Source: Manis javanica
Lineage: Eukaryota > Chordata > Mammalia > Pholidota > Manidae
Assembly (NCBI RefSeq): GCF_040802235.1
Contig: NC_133158.1
Coordinates: 39,250,001 to 39,314,000, forward strand
DNA length: 64,000 nt
Direction: 5' to 3'
Every line of letters starts with the position of its first letter. The stretch's first letter is position 1. Of this stretch, positions 50,150 to 61,799 are shown piece by piece. The translations under genes and the position numbers were made by a program. The notes below the pieces were generated by a model, which saw nothing but the letters and a program-made list of their open reading frames with translations, ran no database searches and was not told the origin of the DNA.

Positions 50150-53100
50150 CAAACGTTTTCTCCACAATATTGTGGACAGAAGACAATGAGATAATAACTT
50201 CAGCATATTGAGAGGAAAATAAAATGAACCAAGACTGTTTCCCAGTCAGCTTGTTTTTTATGCACAGGGACACAAGCCTCAGATGTAAATGGGCTCAGAT
50301 CTATGCATCTACGTACCATTCCTAAAAAACTCCATAACGAATTTCTGCACAAAGCAGAAATGAATACAAATGAATAAAGCAAAGAAGCTTTAGAAATTCA
50401 CTAAAATATGGAATACAAATGGAGAAAAAGCCAGGAAACATACAACTAAATACCAGACACATCACAGTTGTGATAATACATATGAATGCTTTAAATTTTC
50501 CTATTAAAGACAAATATTCCTAAATTAGATAAAAAAATGAAACCCATCTTAATGAGGTTTATGAGAGTCACACTTGAAATAGAATGTCACAGACAGTGCA
50601 AAGAAAACGGAGTGGGGAGGGGAGGATCCCACTGGAAGGAAGACAGCAGCAGCATTACATGAGACCAGAATTTAAGACAGAAGAGGAAGGATAGAAAAAC
50701 TGCAGTCTAGGTATAAATCTTTATGTATCAAATCTCATGAAATTATATAAAGCAAAATCTGTGAAAAATCAAAGGAAAAGATGACAAACTGCAGTCATTG
50801 TAGAAGACTTTAACTCATCTTTTAAAGTTATTGATAGATCACACTCACAAAATATACAGTATTAATGTCATGCTTCATAAAACTTTGACAGTAACCAGTA
50901 GAGAATATGCATTTTCTAAACATAAAGAATTTGGATAATGTGCACAACACACACATATCATCTATGTATCTATATCTATATCTTATCTATCATTTATCTA
51001 TGTCTTTGAAACCTATAAGTAGGAAATATATATACTTTAAAATTTTTTCAAAATTAAGTCCTAGAATAAGCTATAAAAGAGAACATAATTAATTTTAAAA
51101 ATGGGAAATTGTAAAAATTCTCTGAGTCACAATGCAAAACCAGTCACTAATAAGACAGAAAGAAAAATAAAATTATCTGGAAATTAAAAGAGTCTTTCTT
51201 GCAAAAACTACATAGGAATTCGTGACAATGACAATGTTACACTTAAAGCAAATATGAGAAGGCCAAAACTATAATAAGAGGAAAATATATAGCTTTAGAT
51301 GCCTTTGTTATAAACTAAGAAATCAGTGTAATGAGTTAGGCATGTAGTTGAAGAAACCAAGGACAAAAAATTAACAAACTGAATTTTGGGAAAGAGAAAT
51401 TAATAATAATAAGAAATCCAATTGATTAAAAAATGCCCACAGTAGAATAATAAATACATCTAAAGCTGGTTCTTCGAAAAGGCCAATAAAATAAAAATAT
51501 TTTAGCAAGTCTAATCAAGAATAAAAGTCATGAAGCACAAATATAGAAACACACACATTTAAGAATGAGTAAAATATAATAATACATGAAGGTTTTTGTT
51601 TGTTTTTAAGAGCATACCAAGTGCAGCCATAAGGTAATAAATGTGAAAGACCATTTCTGGGAAGGGTCTCAAGAAGAAGTAGAGAACTGGCAGGACTTGG
51701 CCCTGGAAGGAATCATGTCTCCAAAGGCTTTGTCCCAGGTAGGTTTGGGGTGAGTTCTTTTGTACCTTTAAGGACAAACACATCACTGCTATTTAACCTG
51801 TTTCAGAACATAAAAGAGATAAACCTCTTTTCAATTAATTTTTAAGTTTGGCAAAGCATGAAACCAAAACTTGTTAAAAGAAACCCTAGGAACTCTATAG
51901 ATAAATCTCATTTGTGAATATAGTTACAAATATCCTGATATTAGACAAGAAAATCCATATTAAGGACTGCTACACTAGAACTAGATGAACTTAGTAAAAA
52001 AAATAATGATGCAACACCATGAAACATATTAATGTAAGTCACATAAATATAAAAAGAGAAAATCATGTAGCTGCATTAAAAGAGCTCCCATCCATTTCTG
52101 ATTTTAAAAAATAGAGCAAAACCTCACAAGAAACTCAATTGGATTAACATTATAAAGGATGTAAATTTCATACCAGATTTTACGCAAAAATTAAAATAGG
52201 GATTCTTATCTTTGTGGGCCATGGACCCCTTTAACAATCTGGACATTTTCATCTGCCACAATTGCACAGATACCCATAATCAGAAGTCATATCTTTCATA
52301 AACTCAGAGAATCCATCCATGGACCTGACCCTGGATTAAAAACTCCTGCACTCAAAGAATGTCCATTAGAGTACCAAAAATAAGTAGAAAAGACAAATAT
52401 CACTCTATTATTGATCTCACTCTATTAGTGTGATGTTGGAAGCCAATGCAATAAGATAGTATAAATCTTTGATAGGAAAATATGGAAACTGTCCTTAACT
52501 AAAGATGAGACTGTCTACCTAGAAATCCCAAAAAAATCAACTGAACAAAACTTAGGGGAGAGAAAGGGTGGAATTCAGTAAATCAGTTAAAAGAAAAATG
52601 TATACCAAAAGCTATAGATTTTCCTCTATTAGCAACAACCAATTAGAAATGTAATGGAACAAATACTATTTACACTAGCAGGGAAAAACACATAAATCCA
52701 AAGAATAAACTTAGTAAGAATCTAGGAATATGTGGAACCTGTGGGAAAAAAAAACCCTCTTCTTTCTAAGGAACACATTGGAGGGAAGAACCTTGTTTAT
52801 GGATGAGAAACACAATATTTATGAGTATCAGTTATTTCTAACTAAATCTACAATTGAATATAATCTTGACTAAAACCTCCAAATTTTTTTCTGGTACATG
52901 TTGAAAAGTGAACATAAGATTCATTTGGAAGAATAAGTAAGAGTAGGTGAGAAAAACTGAAAATGAAGGGTGATGAAAAGCTTGCATTTTCAAATGCAAA
53001 TGATACAATATATTATAGTAATGAAGCATTTGTGTTTTTTTTTTGCTGGAATGGACCAACAGACCCCACAGCAATAGGTATAACCACATCGAGAACTGGG

Positions 53101-53200
53101 GAAATGAGGAGGTCGTCTCTCAGAGCAGTGACAGGGGGCTGGGGCAAGGGCTCACACTGTGACTAGAAATCAAGGTTGACCTATCTCACACGGCATAGAC
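50150..53200 (+). repeat. Old A-rich L1-derived sequence
   Basis: The A-rich + strand has fragments resembling decayed L1 ORF2 sense sequence, with no frame over about 80 codons. A short TATC-rich simple repeat lies at 50955-51005. A block at 52200-52360 ('gggccatggacccctttaacaatctgg') looks like a different old repeat, unassigned. Confidence 0.5.
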
Positions 53201-53269
53201 AAATACATTCCAGAAATAAGAGAGTATAAAACATGTACCAAAAAGTGCCCAAAGAAAATAGAAAGGATG

Positions 53270-53425
53270 AAATGACAATGAAATATCTCCTATGATTACT
53301 CTGCACTAGACACTACCATTATAATACCCATTTCATAGGTGAGGATACTGAGACCAAGTGTCAATAATTTGTCCAAGGTGTTCAGCTAATAGCTGAGGTC
53401 CAAACCCAGGAAGCATGGTTCCCAC
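53270..53425 (+). repeat. MIR element
   Basis: The core 'cccatttcataggtgaggatactgagacc', then 'tttgtccaaggtgttcagctaatagctgaggtccaaaccca', matches the MIR consensus in sense orientation. Confidence 0.75.
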
Positions 53426-53519
53426 ATATGAGTTTTATAACAACAAAAGCAACATAAGTAAAGTGGAAACAGATCAAGCCAGGCTACAGTTTTCCCAATG
53501 CATGATCAAGATTTCATAT

Positions 53520-56500
53520 TCTTAAAGTTTAAAATTTTTGATGGCCTGTTATTGGGTGTATAAATGTTTTTCATTGTTATAGCTTGCTGAATTGAGTCTT
53601 CTATTAATATGTTATGTCTTTCTTTATCTCTTGAAGTTGTTTTTTAGTTAAGGTCCATTTTATTTGATATTAGTATAGTCACCTCTGCTTCTTTTGGTTC
53701 ATATTTTCATAGAATGATCTTTTTCATCCTTTCAATTTCAACCTCTTCATGTTTTTGGATCTAAAGTGAATCTCTTGTAGACAGAATATAGTTGGATTAA
53801 GTTTTTAAAAATCTATTCTCTTCAGTCTCTGTCTTTTGGTTAGAGAGTTTAATCCACTTACAATTAAAGTAACTACCAATAAGGAGAAACTTAACTTCTG
53901 TCATTTTGCTATTTATTTTCTACATACCTTATAGTTTTGTTTGTTTCCTGAACGACCATTTATGTATTTGGTTGAATTTTGTAGTGAAACATTTACTCCC
54001 TTACTCAGTTCTTTGTATATACTCTTTAGGTATTTTCTTTGTGGTTACCATGGGATTACATTTAAGATCCTAAAGTTGTAGCACTAATTTTAATTTATAC
54101 CAGCTTCACTTCAAGACTGTAGAAGAACTCTGCTTCTTTAAAAGCTCCTTCTCTATTCCTTTCAGTTTTTGATCTCACAAAATTACATCTTTATACATTT
54201 GTCTAAAAACAAAAGCAAATATTTTTAATGCATTAGTCCTTTAAGTCATGTAGAAACAAAAATGTAGAGGTACAAACCAAAGTTACAATAATACTAGCTT
54301 TTACACTAATAAATATCTTTTTTTAAAAAGCATGAGTCTCTTAAAACATATAGAAAACAAAAAGTGGACTTACACACCATTGTTACAATAATAATAACTT
54401 TTATGATTGCCTATGTGTTTATCTTTCCTGAGATCTTTATTTCTCTGTAAATAGTAGGTGGTTTCAAATTACTGTCTAGAGTTCTTTCACCTCACCTGCA
54501 GGACTCCCTTGAGCATTTCTTGAAGCAAACTCCCTCAGTTTTTGTTTATCTGGAAGTGTTTTAATTTTGTCCTCACTTTTGGAGGTCAGTTTTGCTGGAT
54601 ATAGGATTCTTGGGTGACAGGTTTTTTTTTCTTTTAGCATTTTGAATCTATGAGCCCACTGCCTCTGGTCTCCAAACTGTTGAGAAATCTGCTCATAATC
54701 CTACTGAGGATCCCCTGGATATGATGAGCCTCTTCTCTCTTGCCAATTTCAAACATTCTCTCTTTGTCTTTTTACAGTTTGATTTTAATGTGTCTTAGTG
54801 TGAATCACTTTGAGTTCATCCTACTTGGAGTTTACTGAGCTTCTTAGATGTTTATATTCATGTCACTCATCAATTTGGGAAATTTTAGTCATTATTTCTT
54901 CAAATATTTTCTCTGCCCCTTTCTCTCTTTCTTCTCCTTCTGGAGCTCCCATAACATGTATGCAGGTCCTTTAGGCTCTATTTATTTTTCTTTAATGTTT
55001 TTATTTATGTTGCTCAGACAATAATTTCCATTTTCCTATCTTCAGCTTTGCTGATTTTTTCTTCTCTCTGTTCAAATTTGCCTTTGAAGGCCTCTAATGA
55101 AATTTTCATTTTAGTTATTGTACTTTTAAACTTCATTATTTCTTTTTGGATTCTATCTAGGTTTTCTGTCTCTTTATTGGTATTTCCATTTTGCTCAGCA
55201 CTGTTTTCTTAACTTTCTTCATGCCTTCTTTTAGTTCTTTGAGCATCTTTAAGATAATCATGTTAAAGTCTTTGTCTAGTACAGCCACCACTGGGTCTTT
55301 TTCAGAGACTGCTTCTGTTGGTTTATATTTTTTCCTTTAATGGTTCATACACTCCCATTTCTCTGTGTGACTTGTAATTTCGTTTTTGAAAACTGGACAT
55401 TTCAATCTAGTAATGTGGCAACTCTGGAAATAAGATTCTTCTCTTTCCCCAGGGTTTGCTGTTTTTATTTCTGTTTTTTGTTTGATTGTTATAGGCTGTC
55501 TCTGTGCTAAGAATCAATCTGAAGTGTGAATGTAAGGTCTTCTCAGGTTTTTTCTGAGCCTGTACCTTGCCCTCCCTGCACAGGTACAATGATTGTCTGA
55601 TTTCTTTATATGCAGTTGCTTTGGTATAGCCTAGTTTTCATTGTCTGGCTCCCAAAAGGAGAAAAATAGAAAAATGGGTTTGGGGAAAACCGTGCCAGCT
55701 CTAAATTTCCTGGAAGTCAATTCAGCCAGAGAGGGAGGGGCTTGCAATGATGGGGAGAAGTGTAACAACAATGGCAGTTTCAATAGATTTAAAAAGGAAA
55801 TATCATGCAAAATATCCTACCTGAGTACAAAGGTATGATGTTAGAAGTCAATAACAGAAGAAAAACTGGAAAGCTCACAAAACTGTGGAAATTAAACAAC
55901 TCACCTTTAAACAACCAATAGATCAAAGAAGAAATTATAAGTGAAATTATAAAATACAGACTAATGAAAATGAAAATAAAACATATATAAACTACAGAAC
56001 ACAGTGAAAGCAGTGCTAAGTAGGAAATTTATAGCTATAAATGAAAAAACCAAATACATAAGAAAAATGACCCAACTTTACAACTTAATGAACTAGGAAA
56101 AGAACAAATCAAACCCAAACTAACAGAAGGAAAGAACTAATAAAGACTAGAGCAGAGATAAATGAAATAAATAATAGAAAAACAATAGGGAAAATCAGTT
56201 AAATTAAAAGTTGGTTCCTCAAAAAGATCAGCAATACTGGCAAACCTTTAGCTAGATGGACTAGGAAAAAAAGATTTTCACTTACTATATCAAAAGTGAA
56301 GATGAGGACATTACTATCGACTCTACAGAAATAAAAATGATTACAAGAAAGTACTATAAGCAATTGTATTCCAATAAGCTACATAACCTAGATGAGATGG
56401 ACAAATTCCTAGAAACACAAAACCTACAAAGACCAAACTATGAAGAAATAGAAATTCTGAATAGATCTATAACTAGAAAGGAGGTTGAATCAATAATAAA

Positions 56501-58930
56501 AAGTTTCTTGACAAAGAAAAGTCCTAGACAAAGAGCCCCAGCTTTACTGATGAATTATACCAAATGTGTAAAGAAGAACCAGTATCAATATTTCTCAAAC
56601 TTTTCAAATAAATTAAGGAGGGAATACTCCTTAACTAACTCTATGAGGTCAGCATTACTCAGATACCCAAGACACTACAAGAAAAATATACAGATCAATA
56701 TCTCTTATGAACACTGATACAAAAATCTTCAACAAAATATTAGCAAACAGAACTCAACAGAATAGTAAAAGGATTAAACACTATGCCCAAGCGGGATTTA
56801 TTCCTGGAATGCAAGAATGGTTCAACAAATGGAAATTGATCATTGTAATATACCACACTAACAGAATGAAGGAAAAACCCATATGATCACCTCAATTAAT
56901 GCAGAAAAACCTTTTGATAAAATTCAGCACTTTTTCATGATAAAAATACTCAACAAACTATGACTAGAAGGAAACTATCTCAATATAATAAAAGCCATAT
57001 ATGAAAATCCCATAGCAAACATCATACTCAATGATGAGAGGCTCAAAGCTTTTCTTCCAACAAGAGGAACAAAGCAAAGATGCTCACTTTCATTATGCCT
57101 ATTCAACAGTATTGGAAGTACTAGCCAGAGCAATTAAGTAAGAAAAAGAAATAAGTCATTCAAATTGGAAAGGAAGAAGTAAAATCATCTCTGTTCACAG
57201 GTGATACAATCTTATATGTAGAAAGCCCTAAAGATTCCGCAAAAAGAAACTTAATATAAACAAATTCAGCAAAATAGTAGGATACAAAGTCAACATGCAA
57301 ATATTAAGCTGTCAGTACTATACTACCCAAAGTGATTTAAGATTTAAGGCAATTTCTGTCAAAATCCCAATGATGATTTTTGCAGAAATAGAAAAACCTA
57401 CTCTAAGATTCATAAGGAATCTCAAGAGACTCCAAGTAGCATAAACAACCCTAAAAGAAAAAAACAGTTGGAGAGCTCACACTTGTTGATTTCAAAACTT
57501 AGTACAAAGTTATATAATCAAAACATTGTTATACTGGCATAAAGACAGACATATAGACCAATGGAATAGAACAGTCAGTCAGAAGTAAATATTTGTATAT
57601 AGAGTCAAATGATTTTCAACAAGAATGTCATGAATGTTCAGTGGGGGAAAACAATTTTTTCAACAAATGGTACTGGAAATACTGGATATCCACACTCAAA
57701 ACAGTAAAGTTGGAACTTTACCCAACACCATAAACAAAAATTAACTCAAAATGGATCCATGATCTAAATGTAAGACCTAAATTTAAAAAACTTTTAGAAG
57801 ACAGAATAAGGCAAAGCTGTGCAACATTGGATTTGGCAATTATTTCTTGGATATAAAAACAAAAGGATCAGCAACTAAAGAAAAAATAGACAAATTTGAC
57901 TTAATGAAAAAAAATGTGCATCAAAAGACACAATTCACAGAGTCAAAGGCAACCTACAGAATGGGAGAAAATATCTGCAAATCATATATCTGATAAGGGA
58001 CTAAGATCCAGAATATATAGAGAACTAAAGCCCAACAACAGCAATGGAATTTGAAAATGGACAAAGGACTGGAACAGGCTTTTCTCCAGTGAAGACGTTC
58101 AAGTGGCCAATACGTACAGGAAATGATTCTTGACATCAATAATTATTATGGAGATGCAAATCAAAATTATAATGAGATACCACCTCACACCCATTAGGAT
58201 GGTTACTATCAGAAAACCAAAAAATAATACATGTCAGAGAATATGTACACACTGGAATTGTTAGTGGGAATGTAAAATGGTGTAGCTGTTACGGAAAACA
58301 GAATGGTGGTTCCACAAAAAAAAAACTTAAATTAAAACTACCATATGACCCAGCAATTCCACTTCCACTTTCAAAAAGAACTGAATGCAGGGTCTCAAAG
58401 AGATATTTGTACAAGCACATTCATAACAGCATTAATTACAATAGTTAAATCAGTGGAAGCATCCCGAGTGTCCATTGATGAATGAAGGGGTATGCATAAT
58501 GTGATCTATTTGTACAGTGGCATATTATTCAGCCTTAAAAGGGAAGGAAATTCTGACACCTGCTACAACATGGATGAACCTTGAGAATATTATGCTAAGT
58601 GAAATAAGTCTGTCCCACACAGAAAAATACTGTGTGATTCCAAGTACGAGAGATACTTAGGGTATCTCAAAAATCATAGAGACAGAAAGTAGAATGGTGG
58701 CTGCCAGGGGCTAAGGAAGTGGGAAATGGGGAGGTTTCATTTTCTGGGTAGAGTTTTAGTTTTACAAGATGAAAAGCATTCTGGAGATGAATGGTGGTAA
58801 TGATCAAACTACAATATGAACGTACTTAATGCCACTGAAACATACACTTAGAAGTGGCTAAGATAGTACATTTTATGTCACTTGTACTTTATCACAGGTT
58901 TTAAAAATTGGAAAACAAAATCTCATACAA
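53520..58930 (+). mobile_element. 5'-inverted (twin-primed) L1
   Basis: From 53520 to about 55660 the sequence is L1 in antisense, running from the ORF2 endonuclease region back to the 5' part. From about 55700 to 58930 it is L1 in sense, starting in ORF2 just after the endonuclease and running to the 3' end ('agaatggtggctgccaggggct'). The halves are parts of one element with the 5' half flipped. The longest remaining sense frame is 56337-56717 (126 codons, ORF2). Many stops elsewhere make it inactive. Confidence 0.6.
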
Positions 58931-60599
58931 ATTAGTAAAAAATAAGCACCAAGAACATGAGGAAATCATAACCAGGCAAGCAACACCACCACACGTGGTC
59001 AGTGATCAAATGCTGACCTGCAGAAACACCGAGGACGTGTGGGCAGACGAGCAAGGCAGAGCCCCTCGCCTATGAAACTGGCAAACGGGAAAGGACAGTG
59101 ATGCTGCCCATGTGGGGGGCACCAGCGTCCTTCTGCCCTTCCCTGGTGGGCACCTAACAGGCTTGGAAGCCTTGACACTTACAGACTCCTGACCCGGACT
59201 GCTCTCCTAGGGGCAGGGCTGCACAGCTGGGAGCCCCCTCCCTCTGGTCATCACACAGTGTCTGTGCTGACCCACTGGGGTGGTGTGGGGTGCGGGCATG
59301 TTTTAGGTCACCCGGGCAGGTCTGTGTACAGCCTGAAGAGTGCTATGTACCTGGTGTAGCCCCAGCTTGTGGCCCTAGAGCAGGGGGGGCTCCCACAGGC
59401 CCTGCTCCACAGTAGGTGCCCCACAAGCCCCTGCTTCTTTGCAGGTGTGCACCGCACCAGGGTCCCTGGCATGGTGCTAATGTGTCCATTGAAATGTGGG
59501 GCTGTGTTTAAATGGAACAAATCAAACTACTTGTGTTTTTCTTAAAATGAGTCGCAAGAGCTGGGTTTCCGCAGCATCATAAGGCTTTGTGTGGCTGCAG
59601 ACATGGTCTGCATCCGCTCTGCACCCAGAGATCTCCAGCAGCCCTGGCAGGTGACAGGGCCCGGCCTGATTTTGCAGATGGGAAAGCTGCGCTGGAACGA
59701 GGGCTGGCCTGGCCTCACCCTTGCAGGCCCCTGGAGAAGCCTGCGGCCTCAGCTCCTTTCCCCAGGCTCCGGCCTGCCTTCTTCATCCTGGCCCACCCCA
59801 GGGAGCAACTCTGAAGGTCTCCCTGCTGTGCACAGCTCCCCTACCTGCCCCCATCCACCGCTACAGAGCCACCTGTGCTGGCCTGGCAGGCAGCTGCTGC
59901 TGGTGTGGACAGAGGGGCCGTGTTCCACCCGACCATGTGGCCCAGTGGCCCACTGAGACCTGTCCTAAGCAGGGGACCTGCCTGGGACTCCTGGGCCCAG
60001 CCCCTCTAGTCTGGCCTGGAAGACCCTGGGTCACCTGTGCCCAGGGGCCCTGGCCCACTCCCCTGTCTCTGTACAGCAGATGGAAGGCTGACAATGTCCC
60101 CCCTTGGAGCCCCGAACGTCTGTCCGCCTCCTGGCATTGATGAGATGAGGCTGGGAATAAACCCCAAACACTTTTTTGTTGTTTTTAAACAAATGTAAGA
60201 TGCCCTTCAAGCCAGAACTCCTTTATTGGAAGAGAAAACCCCAGGGAAACCTGAGGCTCTCTGGCCTCCTTTCTGGGTATCCATCTAAGCGGGCACATCC
60301 TTGAGGTGGGGAGCTCGTGGTTGCCTCCCTGGGCACAGGGGGCCACATTTACATGGGTCCTGGGCAGGGCACACCACAGGAGCTGGCCCTGCCCTTTTCG
60401 CACTGTTGTTATAGTTTGGGGTGGGAGGCTGCTGACCTCTCCCCTGCCACGCCACGCCCGCAGGAGGCCTGGGTGGGTGTGGGGCCCGGCCACTCAGCCC
60501 CCTGCTCAGTCTCCCCAACCCACTTTCATGGGTGCCCGGTGGGCTGCCTCCAGCCTCAGCAAGGGAGGTGGGCCGTTTCTGTCTGTTTGGCCGATGGCG

Positions 60600-60700
60600 G
60601 GCAGGGGTAGGGTGTGGTGTGACCCGCGCCCTCCTCCTCCCCACAGCGCCCCTCCTGCCGGGTCGCATAGGGCAGCTTCGAGGCCTGTCCTTCAGGGGCT
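60600..60700 (+). repeat. Duplicated segment, copy A
   Basis: This 100-base segment (GGGTAGGGTGT ... CCCACAGCG ... CCTCCTGCC ... GGCCTGTCCTT) is repeated at 61682-61790, on the other side of the COL6A2 promoter, with about 75-80% identity by eye. Confidence 0.7.
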
Positions 60701-60808
60701 CAGTTCTAGCCTCGGCCACTCCTTCCCGGGACTGGGCAGAGCCCCTGGACACCCTGCGCCGGTCCCAAGTCATAGGGCGGGTGTGTGTCGGGGGTGGGGG
60801 GCGCTTAC

Positions 60809-60950
60809 CGCGCGGGTAACTCGGGCTCCGAAGTTCTGCCGCAGAGCTGCAAGCGGACCTTCCAGGGGACCGCCGAGGGTCCTGCGGGTGCCCAGGGCAG
60901 GGAGGAGCCCGCAGCTCGGCCCGGCGGAGGCCTTGGCGCGCAGAGGACGC
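60809..60950 (-). other. COL6A2: Candidate alternative COL6A2 first exon
   Basis: A good donor CGCG|GTAAGCG sits at 60807-60809 on the - strand inside the CpG island, 232 bases downstream of the exon 1 donor. The 5' limit is not visible and the end given is a guess. Two promoters have been reported for human COL6A2, which fits. Confidence 0.4.
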
Positions 60951-61040
60951 GCGGGCCCCAGGGCGGGAGACGGTTGGGCGGCCCGGCTGTCCTCGGACCC
61001 TGGCCGCGCTGGGGGGGGCTCCGGGGGCGGGGGCGCTTAC

Positions 61041-61133
61041 CTGAGCCGGAGCGCGTGCGGGGCGCCCTGGCCGGACACGTCGCGAGCAGCTGGGTCCCGA
61101 CCAGGGGACGCGGGCGCCAAGCGGGCGGGAGGG
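61041..61133 (-). other. COL6A2: COL6A2 non-coding exon 1
   Basis: On the - strand a donor CTCAG|GTAAGCG lies at 61039-61041. A TATA box 25-30 bases upstream of about 61133 sets the likely start of transcription. The exon would be about 90 bases of 5' UTR spliced to exon 2 at 47866. No ATG with a useful frame is seen in it. Confidence 0.6.
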
Positions 61134-61157
61134 AGGGGACCGCGCGGGGCCGCCCCC

Positions 61158-61164
61158 TTTATAT
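61158..61164 (-). promoter_or_regulatory. COL6A2: COL6A2 TATA box (ATATAAA)
   Basis: On the - strand GGATATAAAGG is surrounded by GC boxes (CGGGGGCGG upstream, GGGGGCGGCC downstream). It is placed correctly for a start near 61133 and for the donor at 61041. Confidence 0.6.
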
Positions 61165-61681
61165 CCTGCCTCCGCCCCCGAGGGAGCGCCCGGCGCGGAC
61201 ACCGGGCGGCGCTGCGGCTCCGCGGATGCGCCCACGGGCGGGGGTCTGGGGCGCGAGGCGGGCAGGGGGCCCGGGGACGCGCCAGGGGCGCCGGCACCTC
61301 TCGGAGCAGCCCCGGCGAAGGCAGACCCCCGCCCGCCGTGTCTCCTCGGGGGGCCTGGGCCAGGGGCGCCTGTGTCCCCACCCGGGGTCCCGCGTCTCCG
61401 TGTCGTGTCGTCCCCGCTCAGGCTCAGCCGAGCACAGGCCTTCGTCCCGGTCCGGGGACACCAGCGCCAGCGATCCTGCAGGGCAGACTTATGCCCTGCG
61501 GGCTCCCCGCTCGGGCGCCCCCGGGTCGTGCGGCGGGGTGGCCACGGTGGGGAGCGAGGGGCTCGGGGCGCTGGGATCGGGAGAGAGGGGGTCCCTGGCA
61601 GGGCTGTGTGGGGACCCCCCCGGAATCAGGGCTCCTTGGTGACTGTGCAGGAAGGGCTGGGGACAGCTCCCTGGGCTCCCG

Positions 61682-61790
61682 GGCAGGCAGGTAGGGTGTA
61701 GCATGACCCCCGCCCCCCGCCCCCCACAGCGTCCCTCCTGCCCAGCTGCACAGGGCGGCCTAGAGGCCAGTCCTTGGGGGGCCGGGCCAG
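61682..61790 (+). repeat. Duplicated segment, copy B
   Basis: Partner of 60600-60700, in the same orientation and about 1.08 kb away. Sequence beyond both ends does not match, so only this short block was copied or survives. Confidence 0.7.
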
Positions 61791-61799
61791 CGCCTACCC

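Larger units (their letters stand above)
47867..61040. other. COL6A2: COL6A2 intron 1
   Basis: This 13 kb intron divides the non-coding first exon from the ATG exon. 47.9-49.5 kb is GC-rich and unique-looking. 49.7-58.9 kb is AT-rich and made of MaLR, L1 and MIR copies listed separately. 59.0-60.6 kb is unique-looking and GC-rich, leading into the CpG island. I see no coding exon of another gene. Confidence 0.7.
60640..61560. promoter_or_regulatory. COL6A2: CpG island at the COL6A2 5' end
   Basis: CG dinucleotides are dense over about 0.9 kb, whereas flanks are GC-rich but CpG-poor. It covers both candidate first exons. Long frames on both strands here are composition artefacts. Confidence 0.8.

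Noticed and set aside
59721-60140. A 139-codon + strand frame before an AATAAA
   Set aside because: The residues show no domain or signal and no splice support. I kept only the poly(A) observation as a finding.
60306-61694. A 462-codon open frame on the + strand in the CpG island
   Set aside because: Composition (Gly, Arg, Pro, Ala) is that of a CpG island with few chance stops. There is no motif, and it overlaps the COL6A2 promoter.
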